Assembly (NCBI RefSeq): GCF_050496545.1
Contig: NZ_JBNVZV010000005.1
Coordinates: 62,001-126,000, forward strand
DNA: 64,000 bases
Direction: 5' to 3'
From: Phycicoccus avicenniae_A
GTDB lineage: Bacteria; Actinomycetota; Actinomycetes; Actinomycetales; Dermatophilaceae
Part shown: piece by piece, positions 39,890-47,664 of the stretch
Layout: every line of letters starts with the position of its first letter
Position numbering within the stretch: position 1 is the stretch's first letter
The notes under the pieces: model-generated
The model's input: the letters and a program-made list of their open reading frames with translations, nothing else
Told to the model about the DNA's origin: nothing
The model's database searches: none
Made by a program: the position numbers and the translations under genes

Positions 39890-40189
39890 ATGCGCAGCCT
39901 CGAGCTCGCCCTCCAGGGGGCCGGCAAGGTCCTCCTCGCCGGCCTCGTCTTCGGCGCCGGCCTGACCGTCGTCTACGCGCTCGCGATGCGGGTGCTGACC
40001 CTCGGTGCGCGACCCACCGACGGCGGCGGTCCGCCGCAGTACACCCTGCTCGGGCGTACGCTGGCCGGCCTGCTCATCGCCGTCGTGGTGGGCGGGGTCC
40101 TCCTCGGGCTGCTGCTCATCGTCGCGAGCGGCTTCGGGAAGGCCGTCAGCTTCGAGAACATCGTCCCGGCCATCGTCGACAAGAAGTGA
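39890..40189 (+). CDS. Small two-helix membrane protein downstream of pit
   Basis: A 99-residue protein of unknown function. Hydrophobic helices at about 12-36 and 57-80 are joined by a short polar loop (GARPTDGGGPPQYTLL). ACGGAAGGGA lies just before the ATG. It starts 18 bases after pit and ends 8 bases before the DUF3349 gene, so the three probably form one operon; an accessory role for Pit is inference. Confidence 0.78.
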   Translation: MRSLELALQGAGKVLLAGLVFGAGLTVVYALAMRVLTLGARPTDGGGPPQYTLLGRTLAGLLIAVVVGGVLLGLLLIVASGFGKAVSFENIVPAIVDKK

Positions 40190-40197
40190 GTCGCCCC

Positions 40198-40785
40198 ATG
40201 CAGCAGCTGTCGCACTCGGTCATCGCGCACATCCGCGCCGGCTTCCCCGACGGGGTCGCCGACTCAGAGGCCGCCGCGCTCGGCGCCGTCCTCCAGGAGC
40301 GGCTCGGCACGGAGGCGGCCCACGACGTGCTGCGCAAGCTCGCCGCCCAGAAGCTGCTCTCCCGCAAGGCCGTCCGCGCGCTCGTCCCCGAGGACGACCA
40401 GCTGCGGCAGGTGTCGGCCAAGCTCGTGCTGGGCGGCTGGCCGCTCGGCGGGGTCGACGAGGAGGAGGACGAGGCGCCGCGCGAGGGCAGCCCGCTGGCC
40501 CGCATCGTCAACTGGCTGCGCGAGGGCTACCCGGGCGGCGTGCCCGAGCACGACTACGTGCCGCTGCTCGCCCTGCTCGAGCGCCGGCTGACCCGCTCGG
40601 AGGTCAAGAAGGTCGCCAAGGCGCTGCGCCGGGCCGACGTCAGCCCCGCCGGGCCCTCGGACATCGCCGCGATGATCACCTCGTACACGCACGCCGACCC
40701 CAGCGCCAAGGACCTCAAGCGGGTGCGCGACCAGCTGGCCAAGAAGGGATGGCCGGTCGAGTTCCCCGACCCCGACCTCCCCTGA
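40198..40785 (+). CDS. Tandem DUF3349 protein
   Basis: A 195-residue soluble protein with two copies of the DUF3349 helical domain. Copy 1 covers about 1-85 (IRAGFPDGVADSE) and copy 2 about 100-190 (LREGYPGGVPEHDYVPLLAL, then DIAAMITSYTHADPS and RVRDQLAKKGWPVE). Single-domain members occur in mycobacteria; function is unknown. An acidic linker (DEEEDEA) joins the halves. Last gene of the pit operon, followed by the 29-bp palindrome. Confidence 0.85.
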   Translation: MQQLSHSVIAHIRAGFPDGVADSEAAALGAVLQERLGTEAAHDVLRKLAAQKLLSRKAVRALVPEDDQLRQVSAKLVLGGWPLGGVDEEEDEAPREGSPLARIVNWLREGYPGGVPEHDYVPLLALLERRLTRSEVKKVAKALRRADVSPAGPSDIAAMITSYTHADPSAKDLKRVRDQLAKKGWPVEFPDPDLP

Positions 40786-40815
40786 CGCTCCTGGGGCGAC
40801 GTCCTCGCCCCTCAG

Positions 40816-40881
40816 CCGTCGAGAGTAGAGAACACGCCGTGTGCGCCCGGGTGCACACGGCGTGTTCTCTACTCTCGACGG
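40816..40881. terminator. Perfect 29-bp inverted repeat at a convergent junction
   Basis: Arms 40816-40844 and 40853-40881 are perfectly complementary over 29 bases with an 8-base loop (GCCCGGGT). The arm contains CGTCGAGAGTAGAGAACACG. It lies between the converging DUF3349 and DUF3263 genes. A bidirectional terminator is the simplest reading, but the length and perfection are unusual. Confidence 0.75.
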
Positions 40882-40962
40882 GCTTCCGGGGCCGGGCACA
40901 GCGACGCCCGTCCGGCTTCCCTCACGGACGGGCGTCGCTGGCTCCGGGGTGGCGGCGCGGGC

Positions 40963-41256
40963 TCAGGGCTCCAGGCCGAGGCGGCGGGCCGAGCGGGCGC
41001 GCTGGCGGCTGGCGCGCAGGCGGCGCAGGCGCTTGACGAGCATCGGGTCGTGGGCCAGGGCCACCGGGTTGTCGATGAGCGCGTTGAGCACCTGGTAGTA
41101 GCGGGTCGAGCTCATGTCGAAGAGCTCCTTGATGGCCGTCTCCTTGGAGCCGGCGTACTTCCACCACTGGCGCTCGAAGGCGAGGACCTCGCGGTCGCGC
41201 TCGGAGAGCTCCGGCACGGCGACGGCAGGGGTGACCTGTTCGGACGCGGCACTCAC
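40963..41256 (-). CDS. DUF3263 protein
   Basis: A 97-residue actinobacterial protein. The core LSERDREVLAFERQWWKYAG then KETAIKELFDMSSTRYYQVLN reads like a sigma-70 region-4 helix-turn-helix, so DNA binding is plausible. The tail is very basic (RRLRASRQRARSARR). I chose the GTG at 41256, which has GGAAGGG about 11 bases upstream and lies downstream of the predicted -10 element. An ATG at 41304 would place coding sequence over that promoter. Confidence 0.82.
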   Translation of the reverse strand: MSAASEQVTPAVAVPELSERDREVLAFERQWWKYAGSKETAIKELFDMSSTRYYQVLNALIDNPVALAHDPMLVKRLRRLRASRQRARSARRLGLEP

Positions 41257-41302
41257 GTGTGTTCTCGACCCTTCCCTGCGTGCGGCTGCGGCTGCGGTCC
41301 TC

Positions 41303-41334
41303 ACTGTAGCCGCCGAATGACAGTCGTGTCATTC
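41303..41334 (-). promoter_or_regulatory. Palindromic operator and -10 upstream of DUF3263 gene
   Basis: A perfect inverted repeat GAATGACA-GTCG-TGTCATTC spans 41315-41334. On the minus strand the hexamer TACAGT (41308-41303) follows 6 bases later and could be a -10 element, which puts the palindrome over the -35 region. That is a classic repressor position. The regulator is unknown. Confidence 0.55.
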
Positions 41335-41432
41335 CCGTGGCCGGGCCCTGCGCGTGTCGGCTGGACATCGGGCCGTTCGGACGACTCACGAGTCACACCG
41401 ACCCCACGGACCCCATCGGCCGACCGGACGGC

Positions 41433-42800
41433 TCAGGCCATCGTGTCGAGGATCGCCGCGATGTCGGCCTCGGTCGTCGCCGGGTTGACGATGGCGAAGC
41501 GGGCGAGGGTCTCGCCGTCGTGCGACGTGGGCACCACGAAGGCGAACTCGTCGGCGAGCATCCGGTCCGACCACGCCTGGTAGTCGGCCGGCGACCAGCC
41601 GAGCCGGCGGAAGACGACGACCGAGAGGTCGCGCTCGCGGACCAGCTCGAGCTCGGGCCGGCGGGCCACCTCGGCCTCGGCGTACCGGGCGACGTCGAGG
41701 GTGCGCTCGACGGCCGCCGCGTACGCATCCGTGCCGTTGACGACGAGGGAGAACCAGAACGGCAGGCCGCGCGCCCGGCGGGTCAGCCCGACCGAGTAGT
41801 CGGTGGGGTTCCACTCCGGCGCCTCGGTGAGGACGTCGAGGTAGCTCGCCCGCTGCGTGTGCGCGGCCCGGGCCAGCGCCGGCTCGCGGTAGAGCAGGGC
41901 GCAGCAGTCGAACGGCGCGAACAGCCACTTGTGGGGGTCGACGATGAAGGAGTCGGCGTGCTCGATGCCCGCGTACAGGTGGCGCACCGACGGTGCGGCC
42001 AGCCCGGCCCCACCGTACGCCCCGTCGACGTGGAACCAGATGCCGTGCTCGCGGCACACCTCGGCCACCGACGCGAGGTCGTCGACGATGCCGAAGTTCG
42101 TCGTCCCGGAGGTCGCGACGACCGCGAAGAACGTCTCCGGACCGTTCGCCTCGAGGACCTCGCGCAGCGCCGGCCCGGTGAGCCGGCCGGCGTCGTCCGC
42201 GGGCACCCCGACGAGCTCGGCGTCCATCACCTCGCAGGCCGAGGCGATGCTGCTGTGCGCCCCGCCGGTCGCGGCGACCCGGAACGGCCGCACGCCCTCG
42301 GCGGCCCGGTGCCGCGCCGCCGCCCGCGCCGCCACGAGCGCGGAGAGGTTGCCGATGGTCCCGCCGGGCACGAACACGCCGCCGGCGCGCTCGGGCATCC
42401 CGACGAGGTCGGCGATCCAGCGCAGCGCCTGGTTCTCGGCCCACACCGCACCCGAGCCCTCGAGCCAGGAGCCCGCGTAGATCGACGAGGCCCCGACGAC
42501 GAGGTCGAAGACGACGGCGGCGTCGGCCGGCGCGCAGGGGATGAAGGAGAGGTAGCGCGGGTGGTCGACCGACAGGCAGGCCGGCGCCAGCTCGTCGGCG
42601 AAGATGCGCATCGCCTCCGGGCCGCCGAGGCCACCCGCGGTGATGGTCGCGCCGAGGGTGGCGTCGAGGTCCTCCTGGGTCCGGACGCGGTCGAGCGGCG
42701 GCTCCATCCGGATGCGGTCCTCGGCGTAGGCCGTGACGGCGGCGAGCAGCTCGGAGAGCTCCTCGTGGACGTTGCGCTCGTACTGGGAGGTGGGGTGCAC
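41433..42800 (-). CDS. PLP-dependent group II amino-acid decarboxylase
   Basis: A 455-residue enzyme that decarboxylates an amino acid with pyridoxal phosphate; the substrate could be aspartate, glutamate, diaminobutyrate or an aromatic residue. H182 (ring stacking), D259 (HVDGAYGGA) and the H290-K291 pair (VDPHKWLFAP) are in place, K291 being the Schiff-base lysine. GTG start. A HAD phosphatase gene lies 9 bases upstream and is probably co-transcribed. Confidence 0.9.
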   Translation of the reverse strand: MHPTSQYERNVHEELSELLAAVTAYAEDRIRMEPPLDRVRTQEDLDATLGATITAGGLGGPEAMRIFADELAPACLSVDHPRYLSFIPCAPADAAVVFDLVVGASSIYAGSWLEGSGAVWAENQALRWIADLVGMPERAGGVFVPGGTIGNLSALVAARAAARHRAAEGVRPFRVAATGGAHSSIASACEVMDAELVGVPADDAGRLTGPALREVLEANGPETFFAVVATSGTTNFGIVDDLASVAEVCREHGIWFHVDGAYGGAGLAAPSVRHLYAGIEHADSFIVDPHKWLFAPFDCCALLYREPALARAAHTQRASYLDVLTEAPEWNPTDYSVGLTRRARGLPFWFSLVVNGTDAYAAAVERTLDVARYAEAEVARRPELELVRERDLSVVVFRRLGWSPADYQAWSDRMLADEFAFVVPTSHDGETLARFAIVNPATTEADIAAILDTMA

Positions 42801-42809
42801 GCCCGGAGT

Positions 42810-43472
42810 CTAAGAGCCCTCGCGCCCCAGGAGGAGGTCGGTCAGGGCGGCGACGTCGTCGACGAGCGCGTCCGGCTCCTCGGCCGCCAGCGCGCCCCGC
42901 TCGCCGGCGCCCCACGTGACGGCGACAGCGGCCATCCCCGCGGCCTTCGCGGCCTGCACGTCGACCGTCGCGTCGCCGACGTAGACGCAGGTCTCGGGCG
43001 CGACGCCGAGCACGGTGGCGCCGCGCAGCAGCGGGTCGGGCGAGGGCTTGTGGCGGTCGGTGTCCTCGAGCCCGGCGGCCACGGTGACGAGGTGGTCGAT
43101 GCCGACGCCCTCGAGCGCGAGGCGCGCGGTCTCCTGGCGCTTGGAGGTGACGACGGCCGTGCGGACGCCCGCGGCGGCCAGCGCCTCGAGCAGCTCGGGC
43201 ACGCCGTCGTAGCGCCGGATGAGCGCCGCGGTGTTCGCGAGGTTCCACTCGCGGTAGGTGGAGTCGAGGGCGTGGCCGTGCTCGGGCGACTCCTCGAGCA
43301 GCGCCTCGAGCAGCGGCCGGCCGATCCAGGCGCGGGCCCGGGCGTCGTCGACCTCCTCGCCGAGCACGGTGCGGAACGCGTGCTGGTAGGAAGCCACGAT
43401 GAGCGGGATGGTGTCCGCGAGCGTGCCGTCGAGGTCGAAGAGGACGGTGCTCCAGCGGGGCGTCGTGGTCAC
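42810..43472 (-). CDS. HAD-family phosphatase (phosphoglycolate phosphatase-like)
   Basis: A 220-residue hydrolase. HAD motif I is FDLDGTLADT near residue 13, motif II VVTSKR, motif III lysine in DRHKPSPDP, and motif IV VGDATVDVQAAKAAG. A helical cap of about 60 residues follows motif I, as in Gph/PpaX. GTG start. Substrate unknown. Confidence 0.88.
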   Translation of the reverse strand: MTTTPRWSTVLFDLDGTLADTIPLIVASYQHAFRTVLGEEVDDARARAWIGRPLLEALLEESPEHGHALDSTYREWNLANTAALIRRYDGVPELLEALAAAGVRTAVVTSKRQETARLALEGVGIDHLVTVAAGLEDTDRHKPSPDPLLRGATVLGVAPETCVYVGDATVDVQAAKAAGMAAVAVTWGAGERGALAAEEPDALVDDVAALTDLLLGREGS

Positions 43473-43535
43473 GACCCCAGTCTGACGCGGTGGTGCCGGC
43501 CCTCGTGCACCGGTCCGCCACCGGTCCCCCGCGTC

Positions 43536-43591
43536 GAGATCAGGTGACCTGCAGGCGCTCGGGCCGGACCGCGTGCGTGTCACCTGGTCTC
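43536..43591 (-). terminator. Inverted repeat downstream of arsC
   Basis: Arms GAGATCAGGTGAC (43536-43548) and GTCACCTGGTCTC (43579-43591) pair over 13 bp with one T-G wobble and a 30-base interior. It lies 9 bases past the arsC stop, so it probably ends the arsenic operon. Confidence 0.5.
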
Positions 43592-43599
43592 GGGGTCGG

Positions 43600-44016
43600 T
43601 CAGGCGCCGGCGGCGGGGACCCCGAGCTCGTCCAGCAGCACGAGCACGCGCTCCCGGATGTCGTCGCGGACCTCACGGACCATCGCGATGCCCTGCCCGG
43701 CCGGGTCATCGAGCTCCCAGTCCTCGTACCGCGTGCCGGGGAAGATCGGGCAGCTGTCGCCGCAGCCCATCGTCACGACGACGTCGGAGGCCCGCACAGC
43801 CTCGGGCGTCAGCACCTTGGGGCGCTCGGCGGCGATGTCGATGCCCACCTCGCGCATGGCCTCGACGCCCACCGGGTTGACCGACTCCCCGGGTGCGCTG
43901 CCGGCCGAGCGAACCTCGACCGCCCCGCCGGACAGGTGGTGCAGCCAGGCGGCGGCCATCTGGGAGCGGCCGGCGTTGTGGACGCAGACGAACAGGACGG
44001 ACGGGCGGTCAGCCAC
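43600..44016 (-). CDS. arsC: Arsenate reductase, thioredoxin-type (ArsC)
   Basis: A 138-residue low-molecular-weight phosphatase-fold enzyme that reduces arsenate to arsenite. The P-loop C11-VHNAG-R17-S supplies the nucleophile, and C86 and C90 (MGCGDSCP) complete the cysteine relay, as in thioredoxin-coupled ArsC. ELDDPAG is the general-acid region. Its GTG lies 8 bases inside the end of acr3, so it is co-translated with the efflux pump that removes its product. Confidence 0.93.
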   Translation of the reverse strand: MADRPSVLFVCVHNAGRSQMAAAWLHHLSGGAVEVRSAGSAPGESVNPVGVEAMREVGIDIAAERPKVLTPEAVRASDVVVTMGCGDSCPIFPGTRYEDWELDDPAGQGIAMVREVRDDIRERVLVLLDELGVPAAGA

Positions 44017-45082
44017 GGGAGAACCCCTTCCGGAGGGCGAGTGAGACGTAGACGAGCCCGACGAGCACGGGCACCTCGATGAGGGGGCCGACGACCCCGG
44101 CGAGCGCCTGCCCGGAGGTCGCGCCGAAGGTCGCGATGGCGACGGCGATGGCCAGCTCGAAGTTGTTGCCGGCCGCGGTGAAGGCGAGCGTGGTGGTGCG
44201 TGCGTACCCGAGCCCGAGCGAGCGGCCGAGCAGGAAGCCGCCGCCCCACATGAGGACGAAGTACGCCAGCAGCGGGAGCGCGATGCGCACGACGTCGAGC
44301 GGCTTGCCCGTGACCTGCTCGCCCTGCAGCGCGAAGAGCACGACGATGGTGAAGAGCAGGCCGTAGAGCGCCCACGGCCCGATGCGCGGCAGGAAGGAGC
44401 GCTCGTACGCCGTTCTCCCCCAGCGCTGCTCACCGAAGCGCCGCGACAGGTAGCCGAGCACGAGCGGGATGCCGAGGAAGACGAGCACCGAGCGCGCGAT
44501 GTCCCAGGCCGAGACGTCGAGGGCGGTCTGCTGCAGGCCGAGCCACCCCGGCAGGACCGACAGGTAGAACCAGCCGAGGCCGGCGAACGCGAGCACCTGG
44601 AACACCGAGTTGAGCGCCACGAGCACGGCGGCGGCCTCGCGGTCACCGCAGGCGAGGTCGTTCCAGATGACGACCATCGCGATGCACCGCGCCAGCCCCA
44701 CGACGACGAGCCCGGTGCGGTACTCGGGCAGGTCCGGCAGGAGCAGCCAGGCGAGCGCGAACATCAGCGCCGGCCCGAGGACCCAGTTGAGGACCAGGCT
44801 CGCGAGGAGCATCCGCCGGTCGCCGGTCACCGTGTCGAGCCGGTCGTAGCGGACCTTGGCCAGCACCGGGTACATCATCACGAGCAGGCCGAGGGCGATC
44901 GGCAGCGAGACGCCGTCGACCTCGACCGCCGAGAGCCCCTCGCCGAGGCCGGGCACGACCCGGCCGAGGAGGAGGCCCGCGACCATCGCCAGCCCGATCC
45001 ACACGGGGAGCAGCCGGTCGAGGGTGGAGAGCCGGGCGGCGCCCGCCGGGGCGGGCGCCGGGACATCGGTAGGGCCGCTCAC
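44009..45082 (-). CDS. acr3: Arsenite efflux permease ACR3
   Basis: A 357-residue membrane exporter of arsenite with ten helices. ARCIAMVVIWNDLACGD carries the conserved essential cysteine of ACR3 proteins, and ALNSVFQ and FTAAGNNFELAIAVA are also hallmark segments. GTG start overlapping the arsI stop as GTGA. It exports the product of ArsC. Confidence 0.95.
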   Translation of the reverse strand: MSGPTDVPAPAPAGAARLSTLDRLLPVWIGLAMVAGLLLGRVVPGLGEGLSAVEVDGVSLPIALGLLVMMYPVLAKVRYDRLDTVTGDRRMLLASLVLNWVLGPALMFALAWLLLPDLPEYRTGLVVVGLARCIAMVVIWNDLACGDREAAAVLVALNSVFQVLAFAGLGWFYLSVLPGWLGLQQTALDVSAWDIARSVLVFLGIPLVLGYLSRRFGEQRWGRTAYERSFLPRIGPWALYGLLFTIVVLFALQGEQVTGKPLDVVRIALPLLAYFVLMWGGGFLLGRSLGLGYARTTTLAFTAAGNNFELAIAVAIATFGATSGQALAGVVGPLIEVPVLVGLVYVSLALRKGFSRG

Positions 45083-45597
45083 GGGCAGCAGGACCCCTCG
45101 GCGGCGCGCTCGGCGTGGCCGGCGGCCGGGGTGCAGCAGGCGCCGTCGCCAGCGAGGGCGACCGGCCGGTCGAAGGCGTCGCGCGGGTCCTGCGGGGCGT
45201 CGTCCTTGACGGTGTAGACCTCCCACGGTGCGCCCGCGGGGTCGTGGACCCACACCTTGTCCTGGAGGGCGTAGCAGCAGGTCGTGTCGTTCTCGTCGAA
45301 GGCGGCGAGGCCGGCCTCGCGGAAGCGCTCGCGGGCGGCGACGACGTCGTCCGTCGAGGCCACCTCGACACCGAGGTGGTTCAGCGCACCCGCGGTGCCG
45401 GAGCCCCGCACGTCCTCCCCGGTCTCGATGAGCACGAGCTTCAGCGGCGGCTCGGCGACGGCGAAGTTCGCGTAGCCGGGACGGCGCTTGTGCGGCTGTA
45501 CCCCGAACATCGCGGAGTAGAACGCGACCGAGGCCTCGAGGTCGCTGACGTTGAGCGCGAGCTGGACGCGGCCGGTGGACGGGGTGGTTGCGGACAT
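45079..45597 (-). CDS. arsI: ArsI/CadI-family VOC metalloprotein
   Basis: A 172-residue vicinal-oxygen-chelate protein. Family members cleave the C-As bond of organoarsenicals (ArsI) or are cadmium/arsenic-induced (CadI). The vicinal cysteine pair C107-C108 (DTTCCYA) that binds trivalent arsenic is present, along with LNHLGVEV and PWEVYTVKDD metal-site segments. The tail has two further CC pairs (GACCTPA and GSCCP). GGAGGT lies 5 bases before the ATG. First gene of the ars operon, directly behind the ArsR-controlled region. Confidence 0.88.
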   Translation of the reverse strand: MSATTPSTGRVQLALNVSDLEASVAFYSAMFGVQPHKRRPGYANFAVAEPPLKLVLIETGEDVRGSGTAGALNHLGVEVASTDDVVAARERFREAGLAAFDENDTTCCYALQDKVWVHDPAGAPWEVYTVKDDAPQDPRDAFDRPVALAGDGACCTPAAGHAERAAEGSCCP

Positions 45598-45622
45598 GGG
45601 CACCTCCGGGAGGAGACTCGTG

Positions 45623-45640
45623 CATCGACGATCGTCGATG
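45623..45640. promoter_or_regulatory. Probable ArsR operator
   Basis: CATCGACGATCGTCGATG is a perfect 18-bp palindrome 26 bases before arsI. A related half-site GCATCGACG (45664-45672) and CGTCGAT (45691-45697) flank the arsR promoter region, so one repressor may control both directions. Confidence 0.75.
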
Positions 45641-45650
45641 TCTGGCGCCC

Positions 45651-45686
45651 ACCATGGACCATCGCATCGACGTGTGTCAATATAGA
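45651..45686. promoter_or_regulatory. Divergent ars promoters
   Basis: For the minus-strand operon, a perfect TTGACA (45680-45675) and CATGGT (45656-45651) are 18 bases apart; transcription would start just before the palindromic operator. For arsR on the plus strand, TATAGA (45681-45686) may be the -10; no good -35 is visible. Confidence 0.5.
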
Positions 45687-45712
45687 GGCTCGTCGATCTC
45701 CAGGAGGACACC

Positions 45713-46060
45713 GTGCCGGTCCGCGAGCTCCCCCTCGCCCCCACCGATGCCGCCTCCTGCTGCGGCATCGGCGTTGGCGGGGGGCTGACCAAGGAGGACG
45801 CCGAGCGCAGCGCCGCGCTCCTCAAGGCCGTCGCCGACCCCGTCCGCCTGCGGCTCGTGAGCGCCATCCGGGCCACCGCCGACGGCGAGGCCTGCGTCTG
45901 CGACCTCACCGACCTCGTCGGCCTGTCGCAGCCCACGGTCTCCCACCACCTCAAGGTGCTCACCGAGGCCGGCCTCCTCGAGCGCGAGCGCCGCGGCACG
46001 TGGGCCTGGTACCGGCTCGTGCCCGCCCGGTTGGCCGAGGTCCGGGGCATCTTCGACTGA
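45713..46060 (+). CDS. arsR: ArsR/SmtB-family repressor
   Basis: A 115-residue winged-helix repressor released by arsenite. The DNA-recognition helix is LSQPTVSHHLKVL. Cysteines C16-C17 near the N-terminus and C61/C63 (ACVCDL) match the arrangement of the Corynebacterium glutamicum ArsR sensor, which uses an N-terminal CC pair and a cysteine in this helix, rather than the E. coli type. AGGAGG lies 6 bases before the GTG. Divergent from arsI-acr3-arsC. Confidence 0.94.
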   Translation: MPVRELPLAPTDAASCCGIGVGGGLTKEDAERSAALLKAVADPVRLRLVSAIRATADGEACVCDLTDLVGLSQPTVSHHLKVLTEAGLLERERRGTWAWYRLVPARLAEVRGIFD

Positions 46061-46084
46061 CCGGCGCGTCATAGGGTGGTGCGG

Positions 46085-46783
46085 ATGACCAGCCCGCCCG
46101 CCCCGCCCGCGCCGAAACCGCTCCACGAGCTCGTCCACCCGTCGTGGGCACGGGCCCTGGCCCCCGTCGAGCCGGCCGTCGCACGGCTCGGGGAGTTCCT
46201 CCGTGGTGAGGTCGCGTCCGGGCGTGGCTACCTGCCCGGGGGTCCCCACGTGCTCCGGGCGTTCCAGCAGCCGCTCGACGCCGTGCGCGTCCTCGTCGTC
46301 GGCCAGGACCCCTACCCGACCCCGGGTCACGCGATGGGCCTCTCCTTCTCCGTCGAGCCCGACGTCCGCCCGGTGCCGAAGAGCCTCGTGAACATCTACA
46401 AGGAGATGGAGACCGACCTCGGCCTCCCCCGCCCCGAGAACGGCGACCTCACGCCGTGGGCCGACCAGGGCGTGCTCCTGCTCAACCGCGTCCTCACGGT
46501 GACCCCCGGCAAGCCGGCCAGCCACCGTGGCCGCGGCTGGGAGGAGGTGACCGGCCGGGCCATCGAGGCGCTCGTCGAGCGTGGCGGACCGCTGGTCGCG
46601 ATCCTCTGGGGGCGCGACGCCCGTTCTCTCGCACCGCAGCTGCCCGGCATCCCGTGCATCGAGTCGGCCCACCCCAGCCCGCTCTCCGCACACAACGGCT
46701 TCTTCGGTTCGCGTCCCTTCTCGCGCGCCAACGCCCTGCTCACCGAGGCCGGCGCCGACCCGGTCGACTGGAGGCTCCCGTGA
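46085..46783 (+). CDS. ung: Uracil-DNA glycosylase, family 1
   Basis: A 232-residue base-excision repair enzyme removing uracil from DNA. VVGQDPYPTPGHAMGLSFSV has the catalytic D75 in the actinobacterial GQDPYPTP variant. LLLNRVLTV and the HPSPLSAH loop complete the active site. I chose the ATG at 46085 over a GTG 9 bases earlier because a TAGGGT hexamer ends 7 bases before it, which fits a leaderless transcript. Its stop overlaps a GTG (GTGA) that looks like the intended start of the next gene. Confidence 0.94.
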   Translation: MTSPPAPPAPKPLHELVHPSWARALAPVEPAVARLGEFLRGEVASGRGYLPGGPHVLRAFQQPLDAVRVLVVGQDPYPTPGHAMGLSFSVEPDVRPVPKSLVNIYKEMETDLGLPRPENGDLTPWADQGVLLLNRVLTVTPGKPASHRGRGWEEVTGRAIEALVERGGPLVAILWGRDARSLAPQLPGIPCIESAHPSPLSAHNGFFGSRPFSRANALLTEAGADPVDWRLP

Positions 46784-47615
46784 CCCTGCCCGCCGCGTCT
46801 GGACCCGCTACGTCGCCATCGGCGACTCCTTCACGGAGGGGATGTCCGACCCGGACCCCGAGCGCGACGACGTCTTCGTCGGCTGGGCCGACCGGCTCGC
46901 GCACCGCCTCGACGCCGTCGCCGAGGCCGAGCACCTGCCCTTCGGCTACGCCAACCTCGCGGTCCGCGGCCGGACCCTCGGCGACGTCGTCGGCCCGCAG
47001 CTCGACGCCGCGCTGACGATGCAGCCCGACCTCGTCTCGATGGTCGGCGGTGGCAACGACCTGCTGCGCCCGAGCGTCGACCTCGACGGGCTGGCGTCCC
47101 GCATCGAGGAGGCCGTCGTCCGGCTGCGCGCCACCGGCGCGGACGTGCTGCTCGCGACACCCACCGACACCCGGGAGGCCGGGCTGTTCCGGGCCCTGCG
47201 CGGCCGGCACGCGGTGCACAGCGCGAACATCTTCACGATCGCCCAGCGGCACGGCTGCCACGTGCTCAACCTCTGGGGGATGACCGCCCTGCGCGACTGG
47301 CGGATGTGGTCCGAGGACCGGATCCACCTGACGACGGAGGGCCACCAGCGCGTCGCCCTGGCCGCGTTGGCCGCGCTCGGGCACGACGTCGAGGTGTCGC
47401 AGTGGGCCACCCCGCTGCCACCGGCCGACCGGACCACGCGGGCCGAGCAGCTGCGGGGGCACGCCGAGTGGGTGCGCACGCACGCGGCGCCCTGGGTCGA
47501 GCGACGGGTGCGCGGCACCTCGTCCGGCGACCACCGCGACCCCAAGCGCCCGACGCTCCAGCACCTGCGCGACCCGCACGAGGAGCCCGAGCACCAGCAG
47601 CTGCCCGAGCTCTGA
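46780..47615 (+). CDS. SGNH/GDSL-type esterase, start region apparently frameshifted
   Basis: A hydrolase of about 278 residues, acyl-ester or lipid-active by family. Block I YVAIGDSFTEGMSDPDP has the nucleophilic Ser; GGGNDLLRP is block III and DRIHLTTEGH carries the catalytic Asp-His. The frame that codes for the enzyme (from about 46797 on) has no ATG, GTG or TTG before block I. The natural start, GTG at 46780 overlapping the ung stop as GTGA, is in another frame and would need a shift of one base deleted-equivalent (or two extra) before 46800. So there is either a sequencing error or a real frameshift; with the latter the gene may be silent. Confidence 0.7.
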
Positions 47616-47664
47616 GCCGACCCCGCGCCGGGCCCGACCGAGCCGGTGCCCCGCGGGTCGTGGG

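Noticed and set aside
46581..46800. Upstream ATG at 46581 as the SGNH hydrolase start
   Set aside because: It would add about 70 low-quality residues lying inside ung in another frame, with codon pattern of a shadow frame.
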